NCBI RefSeq assembly: GCF_042648505.1 | Contig: NZ_JBHRXK010000001.1 | Location: forward strand, 868,001-932,000 | DNA length: 64,000 nt | Origin: Lysobacter_L cavernae | Lineage (GTDB): Bacteria; Pseudomonadota; Gammaproteobacteria; Xanthomonadales; Xanthomonadaceae | Direction: 5' to 3' | Shown: positions 24,885 to 34,171 of the stretch, piece after piece | Layout: each line of letters starts with the position of its first letter | How positions within the stretch are numbered: the first letter of the stretch is position 1 | Made by a program: the position numbers and the translations under genes | Notes under the pieces: model-generated | Told to the model about the DNA's origin: nothing | The model's database searches: none | The model's input: only the letters and a program-made list of their open reading frames with translations

Positions 24885-25814
24885 TCAGCGGACCACGCTG
24901 GTCGCGCCGCGGTAGCGCTCGGCCAGCACCGCGACGCGCTGCACGTAACGCTGGGTTTCGTTGTACGGCGGCACGCCCTTGTACTTGTCGACCGCGCCCT
25001 CGCCGGCGTTGTAGCCGGCCGCGGCCAAGGTGAGGTTGCCGTTGAAGCGCTTCAGCAGCCAGGCCAGATATTGCACCCCGCCCTGGATGTTCTGGGCGGC
25101 GTCGAAGGCGTTGCCGACGCCGAAACGGCGCGCGGTCGCCGGCATCAATTGCATCAGCCCCTGCGCGCCGACCCGCGACAGCGCGTTGGGGTTGTAGGCC
25201 GATTCGGCGTGGATGATCGCGCGCACGATCGCCTCGTCGACGCCGTGCTGGGCGGCGGCGGCGGCGATTTCGGCACGGTAGGCCTCGGTGTTGAGGCGGA
25301 CCGAGCCGAAATTGACCCCGGGCCGGGCCGAACAGGCGTAGCAGGACTCCATGTAGCGGTACTTGATCGTCCGCAGCGCCGAGGCATTGGCCACGCCCTG
25401 CGGGCGCTTGCTGGAGTAATGGCGGACGCCGTCCTTGATGTAGGAATAGACCTGACCCTGCACCAGGCGCCGCGGTTGCGCCCCTGATGTGGCCGCGGGC
25501 GATGGTGCAGCTACTACTGTCGGAGCCGTCGCGGTGGCGGCCGTGGCCATGAACGTCGCCGGCGGGTTGGCATGGATCGAGGCCGGCGAGCCAGCCACGG
25601 GGCTGGCGGATGTCGCGTTGCCCATGGCCTTGGCTGGTGCGGGCTGGTGCCCTCCCCGCCCCTGACTGACGACCGTGCATGTGGCCCCGGGCACGCGCTT
25701 GCTGACATAGCTGCGCGCACCGTCGGCGCTGTCGCACCGATACAGGGCATCGGCCACGGCCGGCGCAGCGGCCAGCAGGCAAACGATCCCCAACAGCAGC
25801 GAGCCCCCCCTCAT
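24885..25814 (-). CDS. lytic transglycosylase with DUF4124-like N-terminus (tandem copy A)
   Basis: This is a 309-residue secreted protein. After a signal peptide, an N-terminal DUF4124-like segment (ALYRCDSADGARSYVSKRV) is followed by a low-complexity Ala/Pro/Thr linker. The C-terminal SLT domain has catalytic Glu204 in IIHAESAYNP, then GAQGLMQLMPATA and AAGYNAGEGAVDKY. It would cleave peptidoglycan glycan strands to 1,6-anhydro products in the periplasm. It is followed 148 bases upstream by a close paralogue of the same length, so the pair looks like a tandem duplication. Confidence 0.9.
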   Translation of the reverse strand: MRGGSLLLGIVCLLAAAPAVADALYRCDSADGARSYVSKRVPGATCTVVSQGRGGHQPAPAKAMGNATSASPVAGSPASIHANPPATFMATAATATAPTVVAAPSPAATSGAQPRRLVQGQVYSYIKDGVRHYSSKRPQGVANASALRTIKYRYMESCYACSARPGVNFGSVRLNTEAYRAEIAAAAAQHGVDEAIVRAIIHAESAYNPNALSRVGAQGLMQLMPATARRFGVGNAFDAAQNIQGGVQYLAWLLKRFNGNLTLAAAGYNAGEGAVDKYKGVPPYNETQRYVQRVAVLAERYRGATSVVR

Positions 25815-25962
25815 TGACGCGAGTGTGTCCTCTCCCCCCGGGTGTTCACAAGTCCTTGATTGGCTTGGCTGCTGCGAAACGTGACCCGCGCCCGTTCGCG
25901 GCGGGAGCCGTCGCGCCGACTTCGGGCTCGAGGGTCGGCGCCCACCCTCGGTCGGGCCGGGG

Positions 25963-26892
25963 TCAGCGCGCCACCGTGGCGTCGCGGTAGCGCTCGGCCA
26001 GTTGCGCCACGCGCTGCACGTAGCGCTGGGTTTCGCTGTACGGCGGCACGCCCTTGTACTTGTCGACCGCGCCCTCGCCGGCGTTGTAGCCGGCTGCGGC
26101 CAGGACCAGGTTGCCGTCGAAGCGCTTGAGCAGCCACGCCAGGTACTGCACCCCGCCGCGGATGTTCTGGCGGATGTCGAAGACGTTGGCGACGCCGAAG
26201 CGGCGCGCGGTCGCCGGCATCAGCTGCATCAGCCCCTGTGCGCCGACCCGCGACAACGCATTGGGGTTGTAGGCCGATTCGGCATGGATGATCGCGCGCA
26301 CCACGGCCTCCTCGACCCCGAAGTCGAGGGCTGCCGCGGCGATTTCGGCGCGGTAGGCCTGGGTGTTGAGGCTGACCGTGCCGAAATCCACGCCCGGCCG
26401 CACGGAACAGGCGTAACAGGTTTCCATGTAGGCGTATTTCAGGGTGCGCACCGGACCGATGTTGGCCAGGCCTTGCGGCCGCTGGCTGCTGTAACGGACC
26501 ACGCCGTCGAGCACATACGAGTAGATTTCCCCTTGCGCCACGCGCATCGGAGTACGGACTGCCGGCGCAGAAGCATCGCCGCCGGCATTGGACACCGCAC
26601 CCGCCGGATCCGCCATCGCCCCTTCCGCCGGCCCCGGCGGAGCGGCCGCCGGCGCCACCACCCGCGCCCGGGGCGCCTGGCCACCCGAAGCCAGCTGGAC
26701 CGATGGCGGTACCAGTGGACGACGCCCCTGATAGACATTGCCCTCGGCGCAGCGCGCGCCCGGCACGCGGCGGTTGCCATAGCTGCGGCCGCCGTCGGGA
26801 CGGTCGCAGCGGTACAGGGTCTCGGCCGCTGCCGGCACCGCTGCCAGCAGACAGACCAGCCCCAGCAATGGCCACCTTCCCCTTGCGGGCAT
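25963..26892 (-). CDS. lytic transglycosylase with DUF4124-like N-terminus (tandem copy B)
   Basis: This 309-residue paralogue of the gene at 24885 has the same plan: signal peptide (LLGLVCLLAAVPAAAE), 'TLYRCDRPDGGRSYGNRRVPG', a Pro/Ala-rich linker, then an SLT domain with catalytic Glu205 in HAESAYNP, GAQGLMQLMPATA and AGYNAGEGAV. The catalytic domains of the two copies match at most positions, while the linkers have diverged strongly. The ATG at 26892 is chosen because it begins the signal peptide; the long upstream reading is antisense to miaB and is not real. It is divergent from miaB. Confidence 0.9.
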   Translation of the reverse strand: MPARGRWPLLGLVCLLAAVPAAAETLYRCDRPDGGRSYGNRRVPGARCAEGNVYQGRRPLVPPSVQLASGGQAPRARVVAPAAAPPGPAEGAMADPAGAVSNAGGDASAPAVRTPMRVAQGEIYSYVLDGVVRYSSQRPQGLANIGPVRTLKYAYMETCYACSVRPGVDFGTVSLNTQAYRAEIAAAALDFGVEEAVVRAIIHAESAYNPNALSRVGAQGLMQLMPATARRFGVANVFDIRQNIRGGVQYLAWLLKRFDGNLVLAAAGYNAGEGAVDKYKGVPPYSETQRYVQRVAQLAERYRDATVAR

Positions 26893-27030
26893 ACCGGTTT
26901 CCCTGACTACACGGACCTCACCTGTCCGCCTTCGCACTGACAAACGCGGTGCGCGCCCGTGCCCGGCCCCGGCCCGGTACACTGGCGCCCTTCCGGCGCG
27001 GATTAACCGCCGCCCCTCCCGGACCGCCCC

Positions 27031-28449
27031 ATGACCGATACGACCTCTGCCGCGCTCGCGGCGAACACGCCCGCGACCGCCCCGGTCGTTGCCAAAAAGC
27101 TCTTCATCGAGACCCACGGCTGCCAGATGAACGAGTACGACTCGGCCAAGATGGCCGACGTGCTCGCCGCCAGCGACGGTCTCGAACTGACCACACAAGT
27201 GGAAGAAGCCGACGTCATCCTGATCAACACCTGCTCGATCCGCGAGAAGGCGCAGGAGAAGGTGTTCAGCCAGCTCGGCCGCTGGAAGCAGTTCAAGAAG
27301 GCAGGCCGGCCAGTGGTGATCGGCGTCGGCGGCTGCGTGGCGTCGCAGGAGGGCGAGGCGATCGTCAAGCGCGCGCCCTACGTCGACCTGGTGTTCGGCC
27401 CGCAGACATTGCACCGCCTGCCCGAGTTGATTCAGGCCCGGCGCGAGACCGGCCTGCCGCAGGTCGACATCAGCTTCCCCGAGATCGAGAAGTTCGACCG
27501 CCTGCCCGAGCCGCGCGCCGAAGGCCCGAGCGCGTTCGTGTCGATCATGGAAGGCTGCAGCAAGTACTGCTCGTTCTGCGTGGTGCCGTACACCCGTGGC
27601 GAGGAGATCAGCCGGCCGTTCGAGGACGTGCTGGTGGAAGTGGCCGACCTCGCTGCGCAAGGCGTGCGCGAGGTCAACCTGCTCGGCCAGAACGTCAACG
27701 CCTATCGCGGCCCCATTGCACCGGCCGAGGACGGTGGCGAGGCGGAGGTGGCCGACCTGGGCCTGCTGATCCGCGCCATCGCCGAAATCGAAGGCATCGG
27801 CCGCATCCGCTTCACCACCTCGCATCCGCTGGAGTTCTCCGACTCGCTGGTCGAGGCGTACCGCGACGTGCCCAAGCTCGCCAATTACCTGCACCTGCCG
27901 GTGCAGGCCGGCAGCGACCGCATCCTGTCGGCGATGAAACGCGGCTACACCGCGCTGGAGTTCAAGCAGAAGATCCGCAAGCTGCGCGCTGTGCGGCCGG
28001 ACATCTGCGTGTCGTCGGACTTCATCGTCGGCTTCCCCGGCGAGACCGACACCGACTTCGACAAGACCATGAAACTGATCGAGGACGTCGGCTTCGACCA
28101 GTCGTTCTCCTTCATCTACTCGCGCCGCCCCGGTACGCCGGCCGCGGACCTGGAAGACAGCGTCACCAGCGATGAAAAACATGCACGCCTGTCACGGTTG
28201 CAGGCGCACATCAACGCGCATTCGCGGTCGATCTCCGACGCGATGGTCGGCAGCGTGCAGAGCGTGCTGGTCGAACGACCGTCGAAAAAGAACCCGAACG
28301 AGCTGACCGGCAGGACCGAGAACATGCGCTCGGTGAACTTCCCGGGCCATGCGCGCCTGATCGGCCAGTTCGTCGACGTGGTCATCACCGAGGCGATGAG
28401 CAATTCGCTGCGTGGGCGCGTGGCGGTGGCGGACGAAGCGACGGCCTGA
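27031..28449 (+). CDS. miaB: tRNA-2-methylthio-N6-isopentenyladenosine synthase
   Basis: This is a 472-residue radical SAM methylthiotransferase acting on tRNA A37. The N-terminal UPF0004 domain holds its cluster cysteines in THGCQMNEYDS, NTCSIREKA and GVGGCVAS. The radical SAM motif is C-SKY-C-SF-C (EGCSKYCSFCVVPYTRG), and a C-terminal TRAM domain follows. About 20 residues at the N-terminus are an Ala/Thr-rich extension before 'KKLFIETHGC'. In many gammaproteobacteria miaB is next to phoH-ybeY-corC-lnt; here those genes begin 7 kb downstream. Confidence 0.95.
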   Translation: MTDTTSAALAANTPATAPVVAKKLFIETHGCQMNEYDSAKMADVLAASDGLELTTQVEEADVILINTCSIREKAQEKVFSQLGRWKQFKKAGRPVVIGVGGCVASQEGEAIVKRAPYVDLVFGPQTLHRLPELIQARRETGLPQVDISFPEIEKFDRLPEPRAEGPSAFVSIMEGCSKYCSFCVVPYTRGEEISRPFEDVLVEVADLAAQGVREVNLLGQNVNAYRGPIAPAEDGGEAEVADLGLLIRAIAEIEGIGRIRFTTSHPLEFSDSLVEAYRDVPKLANYLHLPVQAGSDRILSAMKRGYTALEFKQKIRKLRAVRPDICVSSDFIVGFPGETDTDFDKTMKLIEDVGFDQSFSFIYSRRPGTPAADLEDSVTSDEKHARLSRLQAHINAHSRSISDAMVGSVQSVLVERPSKKNPNELTGRTENMRSVNFPGHARLIGQFVDVVITEAMSNSLRGRVAVADEATA

Positions 28450-28465
28450 GGTTGCTGGAGTCGTA

Positions 28466-29281
28466 ATGACCGCCCGCATCGACCGCGACACCCTTCTGTG
28501 CATGTCCCTGTCCGCGCGCCCGGGCAATTTCGGCACGCGCTTCCAGAACTACCTGTACGAGGCGCTGGACCTCAACTACGTCTACAAGGCGTTCACCACC
28601 GGCGACCTGGCGGCGGCGATCGGCGGCATCCGCGCGCTCGGCATCCGCGGCTGTGCGGTCTCGATGCCGTTCAAGGAGGCCTGCATCCCGCTGCTCGACG
28701 AGATCAAAGACTCGGCAGCGGCGATCGATTCGGTCAACACCATCGTCAACGACGACGGCTTCCTGATCGGCTACAACACCGACTACACCGCCGTGACCCA
28801 GCTGATCCGGCAATACGGCGTGTCGCCGCAAACGCCGCTGGCGCTGCGCGGCAGCGGCGGCATGGCCAAGGCCGTGGCCTGCGCGTTGCGCGATGCCGGT
28901 TTCGGCCAAGGGCACATCGTCGCGCGCAACGAAGCCAGTGGGCGCCGGCTGGCGCAGACTGCCGGCTTCGCCTGGACGCCGGACAGTGTCGGACTCGACG
29001 CCCGGCTGTTGATCAACGTGACGCCGATCGGCATGGAAGGCCCTGAGGCTGAGCGGCTGGCTTTCAGCGAAGCGGAAGTAGCCGTCGCTGATGTGGTGTT
29101 CGACGTGGTCGCACTGCCGGCGGAAACCCCGCTGATCCGGTTGGCGCGGCAGCTCGACAAGCCGGTCATCACCGGCGCCGAGGTGATTGTGCTGCAGGCG
29201 GTGGAGCAGTTCGTGCTGTACACGGGCGTACGGCCGGACGACGCACTGGTCGCGCGCGCGGCGGCGCACGCACTGGGGTAA
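28466..29281 (+). CDS. shikimate 5-dehydrogenase-like protein
   Basis: This 271-residue protein belongs to the shikimate/quinate dehydrogenase superfamily, nearest to the SDH-like (HI0607) subgroup. 'VSMPFKEACIPLLDEI' carries the catalytic Lys70, and 'GYNTDYTAV' carries Asp106. A Rossmann loop reads GSGGMA near 129-134, and 'TPIGMEGP' lies in the C-terminal part. In the SDH-like subgroup shikimate activity is weak, so it may not be the biosynthetic AroE. GGAG lies 5 bases before the ATG, and it starts 16 bases after miaB, so the two may be co-transcribed. Confidence 0.83.
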   Translation: MTARIDRDTLLCMSLSARPGNFGTRFQNYLYEALDLNYVYKAFTTGDLAAAIGGIRALGIRGCAVSMPFKEACIPLLDEIKDSAAAIDSVNTIVNDDGFLIGYNTDYTAVTQLIRQYGVSPQTPLALRGSGGMAKAVACALRDAGFGQGHIVARNEASGRRLAQTAGFAWTPDSVGLDARLLINVTPIGMEGPEAERLAFSEAEVAVADVVFDVVALPAETPLIRLARQLDKPVITGAEVIVLQAVEQFVLYTGVRPDDALVARAAAHALG

Positions 29282-29314
29282 GCGGTTTTCGGACGCCGCG
29301 CGCACTCAGGAAGA

Positions 29315-29339
29315 CCCGGGTACGCTCCGCTTACCCGGG
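29315..29339. repeat. CCCGGGTA palindrome, REP-like, between convergent genes
   Basis: CCCGGGTA and TACCCGGG form a perfect 8-bp stem around the nine-base CGCTCCGCT loop. Elements with this CCCGGGTA-CGCTCCGCT-TACCCGGG shape are dispersed repeats in several proteobacterial groups. It lies between the stop codons at 29281 and 29351 and may also end transcription. Confidence 0.6.
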
Positions 29340-29350
29340 CTACGACGCCA

Positions 29351-31018
29351 TTACTTCGCGACCCGGTATACCGCCTTGCCGTCGACGTAGGTCGCCTGCA
29401 CGGTCAGTTCGCGCAGCTTCGCCGGCCCGATCGCGAGCGGGTCCTGCGCCAGGATCACGAAGTCGGCGCGCTTGCCGACCGCCAGACTGCCCACTTCGTT
29501 TTCCGCGAAACCGGCATAGGCCGCATCCAGCGTGAAGCCGCGCAGCGCCTCGAACACGGTCAACTTCTCCTGCGGATACCAGCCACCGACCGGCAGGCCC
29601 TGCGCATCGGTACGGGTGACCGCAGCAAACAGGCCCAGACGCGGGTCGACCGATTCGACCGGGAAGTCCGATCCCAGCGCCAGCCGTGCACCGCTGTCGC
29701 GCAGCTGTCGCCAGGCGTAGGCGCCGACGATGCGCTGCGGGCCGACGCGGTCCTGCGCCCAGGGCATGTCACTGGTGGCATGGGTCGGCTGCATCGAGGC
29801 GATCACGTGCAGCGCCGCCAGTCGCGGCAGGTCCTGCGGCGCGAGGATCTGCGCGTGCTCGATGCGCCAGCGGTGGTCGCCCTGCGCGGCGCTGCCCAGC
29901 GTATTGGCGTAGGCGTCGAGCACGACCTCGTTGCCGCGGTCGCCGATCGCATGCGTCGCCACCTGCACGCCGCATCCCTTGGCCTTGACGACCGCGGCTT
30001 GCAGCGCTTCCGGCGACGACATCAGCAGGCCGCGGTTGCCGTGGTCGTCGCTGTAATCGGCCAGCATCGCCGCACCGCGGCTGCCGAGCGCGCCGTCGGC
30101 GTACAACTTGACCGTGCGCATCTGCAGGCGCCCGTCCCGGTGCCGGTACAGACCGCCGCGGCACAACTTGTCGAGCGCATCGCCGTCGCCGTAGGCCATC
30201 GCGGTGATGCGCAGCGGCAGTGCGCCGCGATCGGCCAGGCGCTGGTAGCGCTGCAGTTCGGCCAGCGACACCCCGGCGTCGTGCACGCCGGTCAGGCCGT
30301 GCTCGACCGCGGCCCGCATGCCCAGCACCAGCGCGCGCTCGGCGGTGGTCTCGTCCAGCGGCGGCTGCGCCGCATACAGCAACTGCATCGCCGCGTCGAT
30401 GAAGATGCCAGTCGGGCGGCCCTGGCCATCGCGCTCGATGCGACCGCCCTCGGGCTGCCAGTCGCCGGACAGGTCGCGCTTGACCGCGCGCATCGCCGCG
30501 CTGTTGGCCCAGCCGGCGTGGCCGTCGATGCGATCCAGCCAGACCGGGCGGTCGGGGAACGCGGTGTCGAGGTCGGCCGCGGTCGGAAAGACCCTTTCCG
30601 GCCAGTCGTTCTGGTCCCAGCCCTGGCCGACCAGCCAGGCACCGGCCGGCAGGCCCTTGGCGAAATCACGCAGGCGTTGCAGCACCTCGTCCTTGCTGCG
30701 CGTATCGACCAGCTTGGCACTGAGCTGGGCCAGCCCCAGCCCGGAGACGTGGGCGTGCGCGTCGATCAGCCCGGGGATCACGGTCGCGTCGCCGGCATCG
30801 AGGCGCGCCGCCTTCGGGTAGCGCTTGAGCAGTTCGGCGGTGCTACCGAGCGCGACGATGCGACCGCTGTCGTCGAACGCCAGCGCCTGCACCTTCGGCT
30901 GGGCGGTATCGACGGTGTGGATCCTGGCGGCGCTGAGCACCGTCACCTGTGCCGCCACCGCGTGGCCCGACATCGCGATCAGCAGCGTCGCGACCATCCC
31001 CGATCCGATCCTGTGCAT
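29351..31018 (-). CDS. secreted YtcJ-like metal-dependent amidohydrolase
   Basis: This is a 555-residue protein with a signal peptide (MVATLLIAMSGHAVAA) and an amidohydrolase domain. Metal-ligand motifs include 'GLIDAHAHVSG', 'VKLYADGALGSRGA' with the Lys bridge region, 'VATHAIGDRGNEVV' and 'IEHAQILAP', and 'LALGSDFPVE' supplies the final Asp. This is the YtcJ/Amidohydro_3 family, whose substrates are mostly unknown. The signal peptide suggests periplasmic action. It is convergent with the shikimate dehydrogenase-like gene, with a palindrome between them. Confidence 0.85.
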   Translation of the reverse strand: MHRIGSGMVATLLIAMSGHAVAAQVTVLSAARIHTVDTAQPKVQALAFDDSGRIVALGSTAELLKRYPKAARLDAGDATVIPGLIDAHAHVSGLGLAQLSAKLVDTRSKDEVLQRLRDFAKGLPAGAWLVGQGWDQNDWPERVFPTAADLDTAFPDRPVWLDRIDGHAGWANSAAMRAVKRDLSGDWQPEGGRIERDGQGRPTGIFIDAAMQLLYAAQPPLDETTAERALVLGMRAAVEHGLTGVHDAGVSLAELQRYQRLADRGALPLRITAMAYGDGDALDKLCRGGLYRHRDGRLQMRTVKLYADGALGSRGAAMLADYSDDHGNRGLLMSSPEALQAAVVKAKGCGVQVATHAIGDRGNEVVLDAYANTLGSAAQGDHRWRIEHAQILAPQDLPRLAALHVIASMQPTHATSDMPWAQDRVGPQRIVGAYAWRQLRDSGARLALGSDFPVESVDPRLGLFAAVTRTDAQGLPVGGWYPQEKLTVFEALRGFTLDAAYAGFAENEVGSLAVGKRADFVILAQDPLAIGPAKLRELTVQATYVDGKAVYRVAK

Positions 31019-31105
31019 TGCGCCTCCCCGGCCTCAAGCGAAGTCCGGACTGTGCGCAAAGGTGGCCGCGCAGGCAAGTGCGGCGACCGGGAAGCACTGC
31101 GCAAT

Positions 31106-32221
31106 TCAATCCAGCCGCTTGCGGAAGCGCGAGATCGCCAACGTCATCATCACCGCGGTGAAGGCCAGCAGCGCCAGCACGTCCGGCCACAGTTCCAGCA
31201 AGCTGGCTCCACGCAACATCACCCCGCGGATCAGCCGCAGGAAATGCGTCAGCGGCAGCACTTCGGCCAGCCATTGCACGACGCGCGGCATGCCGGCGAA
31301 CGGGAACATGAAACCCGACAGCAGGATCGACGGCAGGAACACGAAGAACGTCATCTGCATCGCCTGGAACTGCGACTGCGCCTTGGTCGATATCAGCAGG
31401 CCCAGCGTCAGGTTGGCCAAGATCAGCAGCACCGCCGCCAGGTACACATCGAGCACGCTGCCGCGGATCGGCACCTCGAACAGCCACACGCCCAGCGCCA
31501 GCACCACGGTGGTCTGGATCAGGCCGATCGCCGCGTACGGCAGCACCTTGCCGATCATCAGCTCCGAGCGCGACACCGGCGTGGCGATCAGCAGCTCCAT
31601 GTTGCCGCGCTCGCGCTCGCGCACGATGGCGACGCCGGTGAACAGCACCATCGTCATGGTCAGGATCACGCCGATCAGGCCCGGCACGATGTTCACCGCC
31701 GAGCGCCGCTCCGGGTTGTAGAACGTGACCACGCTGACCGGCCCGCCGCCCTGCCCGGGGCCGGCCTTCAGTGGCGCGGTGTTGCTGCTCGGGCGCGGGT
31801 CCAGTGGCAGCTGCGCCAGCTGGATCGCCGCGCTCTGCACCACGGTGTCGCTGCCGTCGACCAGTATCTGTACCGCCTCGCGGCCTTCGAAGCGGCGACG
31901 CTCGAAATCCGGCGGGATCACCACGCCGATGCTGATCTCGCCACGGCGCAGGCGCTCCATCAGTTCCCGTGGCGTGGTCGCGCTGACGGTTGGCTTGATC
32001 ACGCCGGTGGCGACCATGTCCATCACCACCGCGCGCGAGGCGGCGCTGTTGGCCTGGTCGGCGATGCCGGTCGACAGCCCACGCAGGTTGAGGTTGATGG
32101 CGTAGCCGAACAGCACCAGCTGCATCACCGGGATGCCGACGATCATCGCCAGCGTGATGCGGTCACGGCGCATCTGCCGCAGTTCCTTGAGCACGATCGC
32201 GAACAGCCGGCGCAGGCTCAT
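31106..32221 (-). CDS. ABC-2 type transporter permease
   Basis: This is a 371-residue ABC-2 permease of the YbhR/YbhS kind. It has an N-terminal membrane segment ('RRLFAIVLKELRQMRRDRITLAMIVGIPVMQLVLFGYAIN'-type start), a large periplasmic loop (about 40-175), and five further membrane helices. The 'ERERGNMELLIATPVSRSELMIGKVLPY' coupling region is typical. It overlaps the ATPase gene by 4 bases. Only one permease gene is present, so a homodimer is likely, unlike the E. coli ybhFSR system with two. Confidence 0.9.
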   Translation of the reverse strand: MSLRRLFAIVLKELRQMRRDRITLAMIVGIPVMQLVLFGYAINLNLRGLSTGIADQANSAASRAVVMDMVATGVIKPTVSATTPRELMERLRRGEISIGVVIPPDFERRRFEGREAVQILVDGSDTVVQSAAIQLAQLPLDPRPSSNTAPLKAGPGQGGGPVSVVTFYNPERRSAVNIVPGLIGVILTMTMVLFTGVAIVRERERGNMELLIATPVSRSELMIGKVLPYAAIGLIQTTVVLALGVWLFEVPIRGSVLDVYLAAVLLILANLTLGLLISTKAQSQFQAMQMTFFVFLPSILLSGFMFPFAGMPRVVQWLAEVLPLTHFLRLIRGVMLRGASLLELWPDVLALLAFTAVMMTLAISRFRKRLD

Positions 32222-33177
32222 GCCGCCCGCTCCTGCGCGCGCTCGTTGTCGCGGCCCCGTGTGGCGGAGACGAACACGTCCTCCAGGTTCGGATGCGAGG
32301 CGGACACCTCCGCCTGCAGGTCCGCCTGCGCCAGCAGGCGCTGCAGCCGCGCCGCCGTATCGCCGTCGCGATCGGTCAACACGCGCAAGGTGTTGCCGAT
32401 CTGCGCGACGCTGAGCACGCCCGGCGCGTCGACCAGCAACTGCTGCGCGCGCCGTGGCTGCGCCGCCAGCACCTCGACGGTGCGCCCGGCGAGCGCACCC
32501 GTCAGCTCGGCCGGGGTGCCGTCGGCGACCAGCGCGCCGCGGTCGAGGATGGCGATGCGGTGACAGCGCTCGGCCTCGTCCATGTAGTGCGTCGACACCA
32601 GGATGGTGGTGCCGGTGTCGGCCAGATCAAACAACTTCTCCCAGAAGTCGCGACGCGACTCCGGATCGACCGCGCTGGTCGGTTCGTCCAGGAACAGCAA
32701 CTCGGGCTGGTGGATCACCGCGCCGGCCAGCGCCAGCCGCTGCTTCTGCCCGCCGCTCATGGTGCCGGCAAGCTGCTGCTGCCGGTCCTGGAAGCGGTAT
32801 TGCACGAGCAGTTCGTCGATGCGCCTGGCCGCCTGCGCCTTCGGCATGTCCTGCACCGCGGCCAGAAATTCCAGGTTCTCGCGCACGCTCAGGTCCTCGA
32901 ACAGCGAGAACTTCTGCGTCATGTAGCCGATGCGGCGACGCAGCGCCTCGGCCTGCTCGGGGATGCGCAGGCCGAGCACCTCGGCCTCGCCCTCGCTCGG
33001 CGTCAGCAGGCCGCACAGCATGCGGATGGTGGTGGTCTTGCCGGAGCCGTTCGGGCCGAGGAAACCGTAGACGTGCGCGCGCGGCACGGTCAGGTCGACA
33101 TGGTCGACCGCGACCAGCGCGCCGAAGCGCTTGGTCAGGTTGCGCGCGCGGATCGCCGGGGCGGCGGCTTCGCTCAT
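32218..33177 (-). CDS. ABC transporter ATP-binding protein
   Basis: This is a 319-residue single-domain ATPase of the ABC-2 export group. Walker A is GPNGSGKTT at 41-49, the signature MSGGQKQR at 140-147, Walker B LLFLDE at 160-165, and the H-loop His197 lies in STHYMDEA. A C-terminal extension of about 100 residues is typical of drug-export ATPases. The ATG at 33177 overlaps the HlyD stop by 4 bases, and its own stop overlaps the permease start by 4 bases. Confidence 0.92.
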   Translation of the reverse strand: MSEAAAPAIRARNLTKRFGALVAVDHVDLTVPRAHVYGFLGPNGSGKTTTIRMLCGLLTPSEGEAEVLGLRIPEQAEALRRRIGYMTQKFSLFEDLSVRENLEFLAAVQDMPKAQAARRIDELLVQYRFQDRQQQLAGTMSGGQKQRLALAGAVIHQPELLFLDEPTSAVDPESRRDFWEKLFDLADTGTTILVSTHYMDEAERCHRIAILDRGALVADGTPAELTGALAGRTVEVLAAQPRRAQQLLVDAPGVLSVAQIGNTLRVLTDRDGDTAARLQRLLAQADLQAEVSASHPNLEDVFVSATRGRDNERAQERAA

Positions 33178-34163
33178 TGCGCGAACTCGACCCGCACCGG
33201 CAGGCCCGCCGGCAATTGCATGGCGTCCGAGCCGGTCAGGGTGACTTCGGCGAGGTAACTCAGCCGTGCCGCGTCCTTGCCGATCAACGCGTAATACGGG
33301 GTGAAGCTGGGCTCGCTGCGGATCATGCGCACGGTGCCGTCCAGCGCCTGCTCGCGGCCGTCGACGAACACGTGTGCGGACTGGCCGACGCGGACGCTGG
33401 CGCGGATCGGCTCGGGTACGTACACGCGTGCGTACGGCGCATCGCCGACCAGCAGCACCGCCAACGGCGCGCCGACCGGGGCCTGGTCGCCGAGCCGGTA
33501 CGGCAGGCTGTCGACGACACCCGCGCGCGGCGCGGTGAGGTCGAGTTTGTCCAGCGTCACCGCCTGTGCCGCGGCCTGGGCCTTGGCGGCCGCGACGGCG
33601 GACTCGCCCTGGGCGATCTGCTCGCGGCGGGTGCCGCGTTCGAGCTCGAGCAAGGCCGCCTGCAGCGCCCGCACCTGGGCATCGACATGGCCGGCGGCCG
33701 CGCGGGCACGGTCGACGTCGGCCGCCGCGACCAGACGCTGCCGGCCCAAGGGCTGCAGGCGTGTGTAATAGGCACGTGCATCGGCCGCTTGCGCCTGCGC
33801 TGCGGCCAGGTTGGCGCGGGCCTGGGCGATGTCCTCGCTGCGCGGACCGGTCCGCAACTCGTCGAGCACGTCGTCGGCCTGCTTCGCCTGTGCCTGCAGC
33901 GCCGCCAGTTGCGACTGCGTGCGTGTCACTTCTAGTTGCAGTAGCCGCGCGCCGGCCTGTACGCGCTGGCCTTCGCGCACGTCGATGCGGACGATCTTCT
34001 CGGCGGCCGGCGCGGGCAGCGCGACGCGGTCCCATTCGAGCGTGCCCAGAGCCTGCGGCCGGTCGTCACCGCAACCGGACAGGGCCAGTCCGAGCACGAT
34101 CGACCCGGTCCAGCGCCAGCTGCGTTTCGTCTGCGGGCTTCGGTGGTTCGCAGTCACGTTCAC
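33174..34163 (-). CDS. HlyD/YbhG-type periplasmic adaptor, predicted lipoprotein
   Basis: This 329-residue membrane fusion protein has a lipobox (LALSGC) after an N-terminal hydrophobic stretch. A split lipoyl domain follows ('ALPAPAAEKIVRIDVREGQRVQAGARLLQLE' and 'KLDLTAPRAGVVDSLPYRLGDQ'), flanking a coiled-coil rich in Ala/Gln/Arg at about 85-205. A beta-barrel region lies at the end. It would link the ABC-2 pump to an outer-membrane channel encoded elsewhere. It begins 8 bases after the TetR gene and is first of the three transporter genes. Confidence 0.9.
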   Translation of the reverse strand: MNVTANHRSPQTKRSWRWTGSIVLGLALSGCGDDRPQALGTLEWDRVALPAPAAEKIVRIDVREGQRVQAGARLLQLEVTRTQSQLAALQAQAKQADDVLDELRTGPRSEDIAQARANLAAAQAQAADARAYYTRLQPLGRQRLVAAADVDRARAAAGHVDAQVRALQAALLELERGTRREQIAQGESAVAAAKAQAAAQAVTLDKLDLTAPRAGVVDSLPYRLGDQAPVGAPLAVLLVGDAPYARVYVPEPIRASVRVGQSAHVFVDGREQALDGTVRMIRSEPSFTPYYALIGKDAARLSYLAEVTLTGSDAMQLPAGLPVRVEFAQ

Positions 34164-34171
34164 CTCCAGGT

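Noticed and set aside
26893..28182. Long upstream extension of the second lytic transglycosylase
   Set aside because: The extension is antisense to miaB and a signal peptide begins at 26892.
28466..29281. Main biosynthetic shikimate dehydrogenase AroE
   Set aside because: The sequence fits the SDH-like side branch better, and the neighbourhood is not an aromatic pathway, so no aroE symbol was given.
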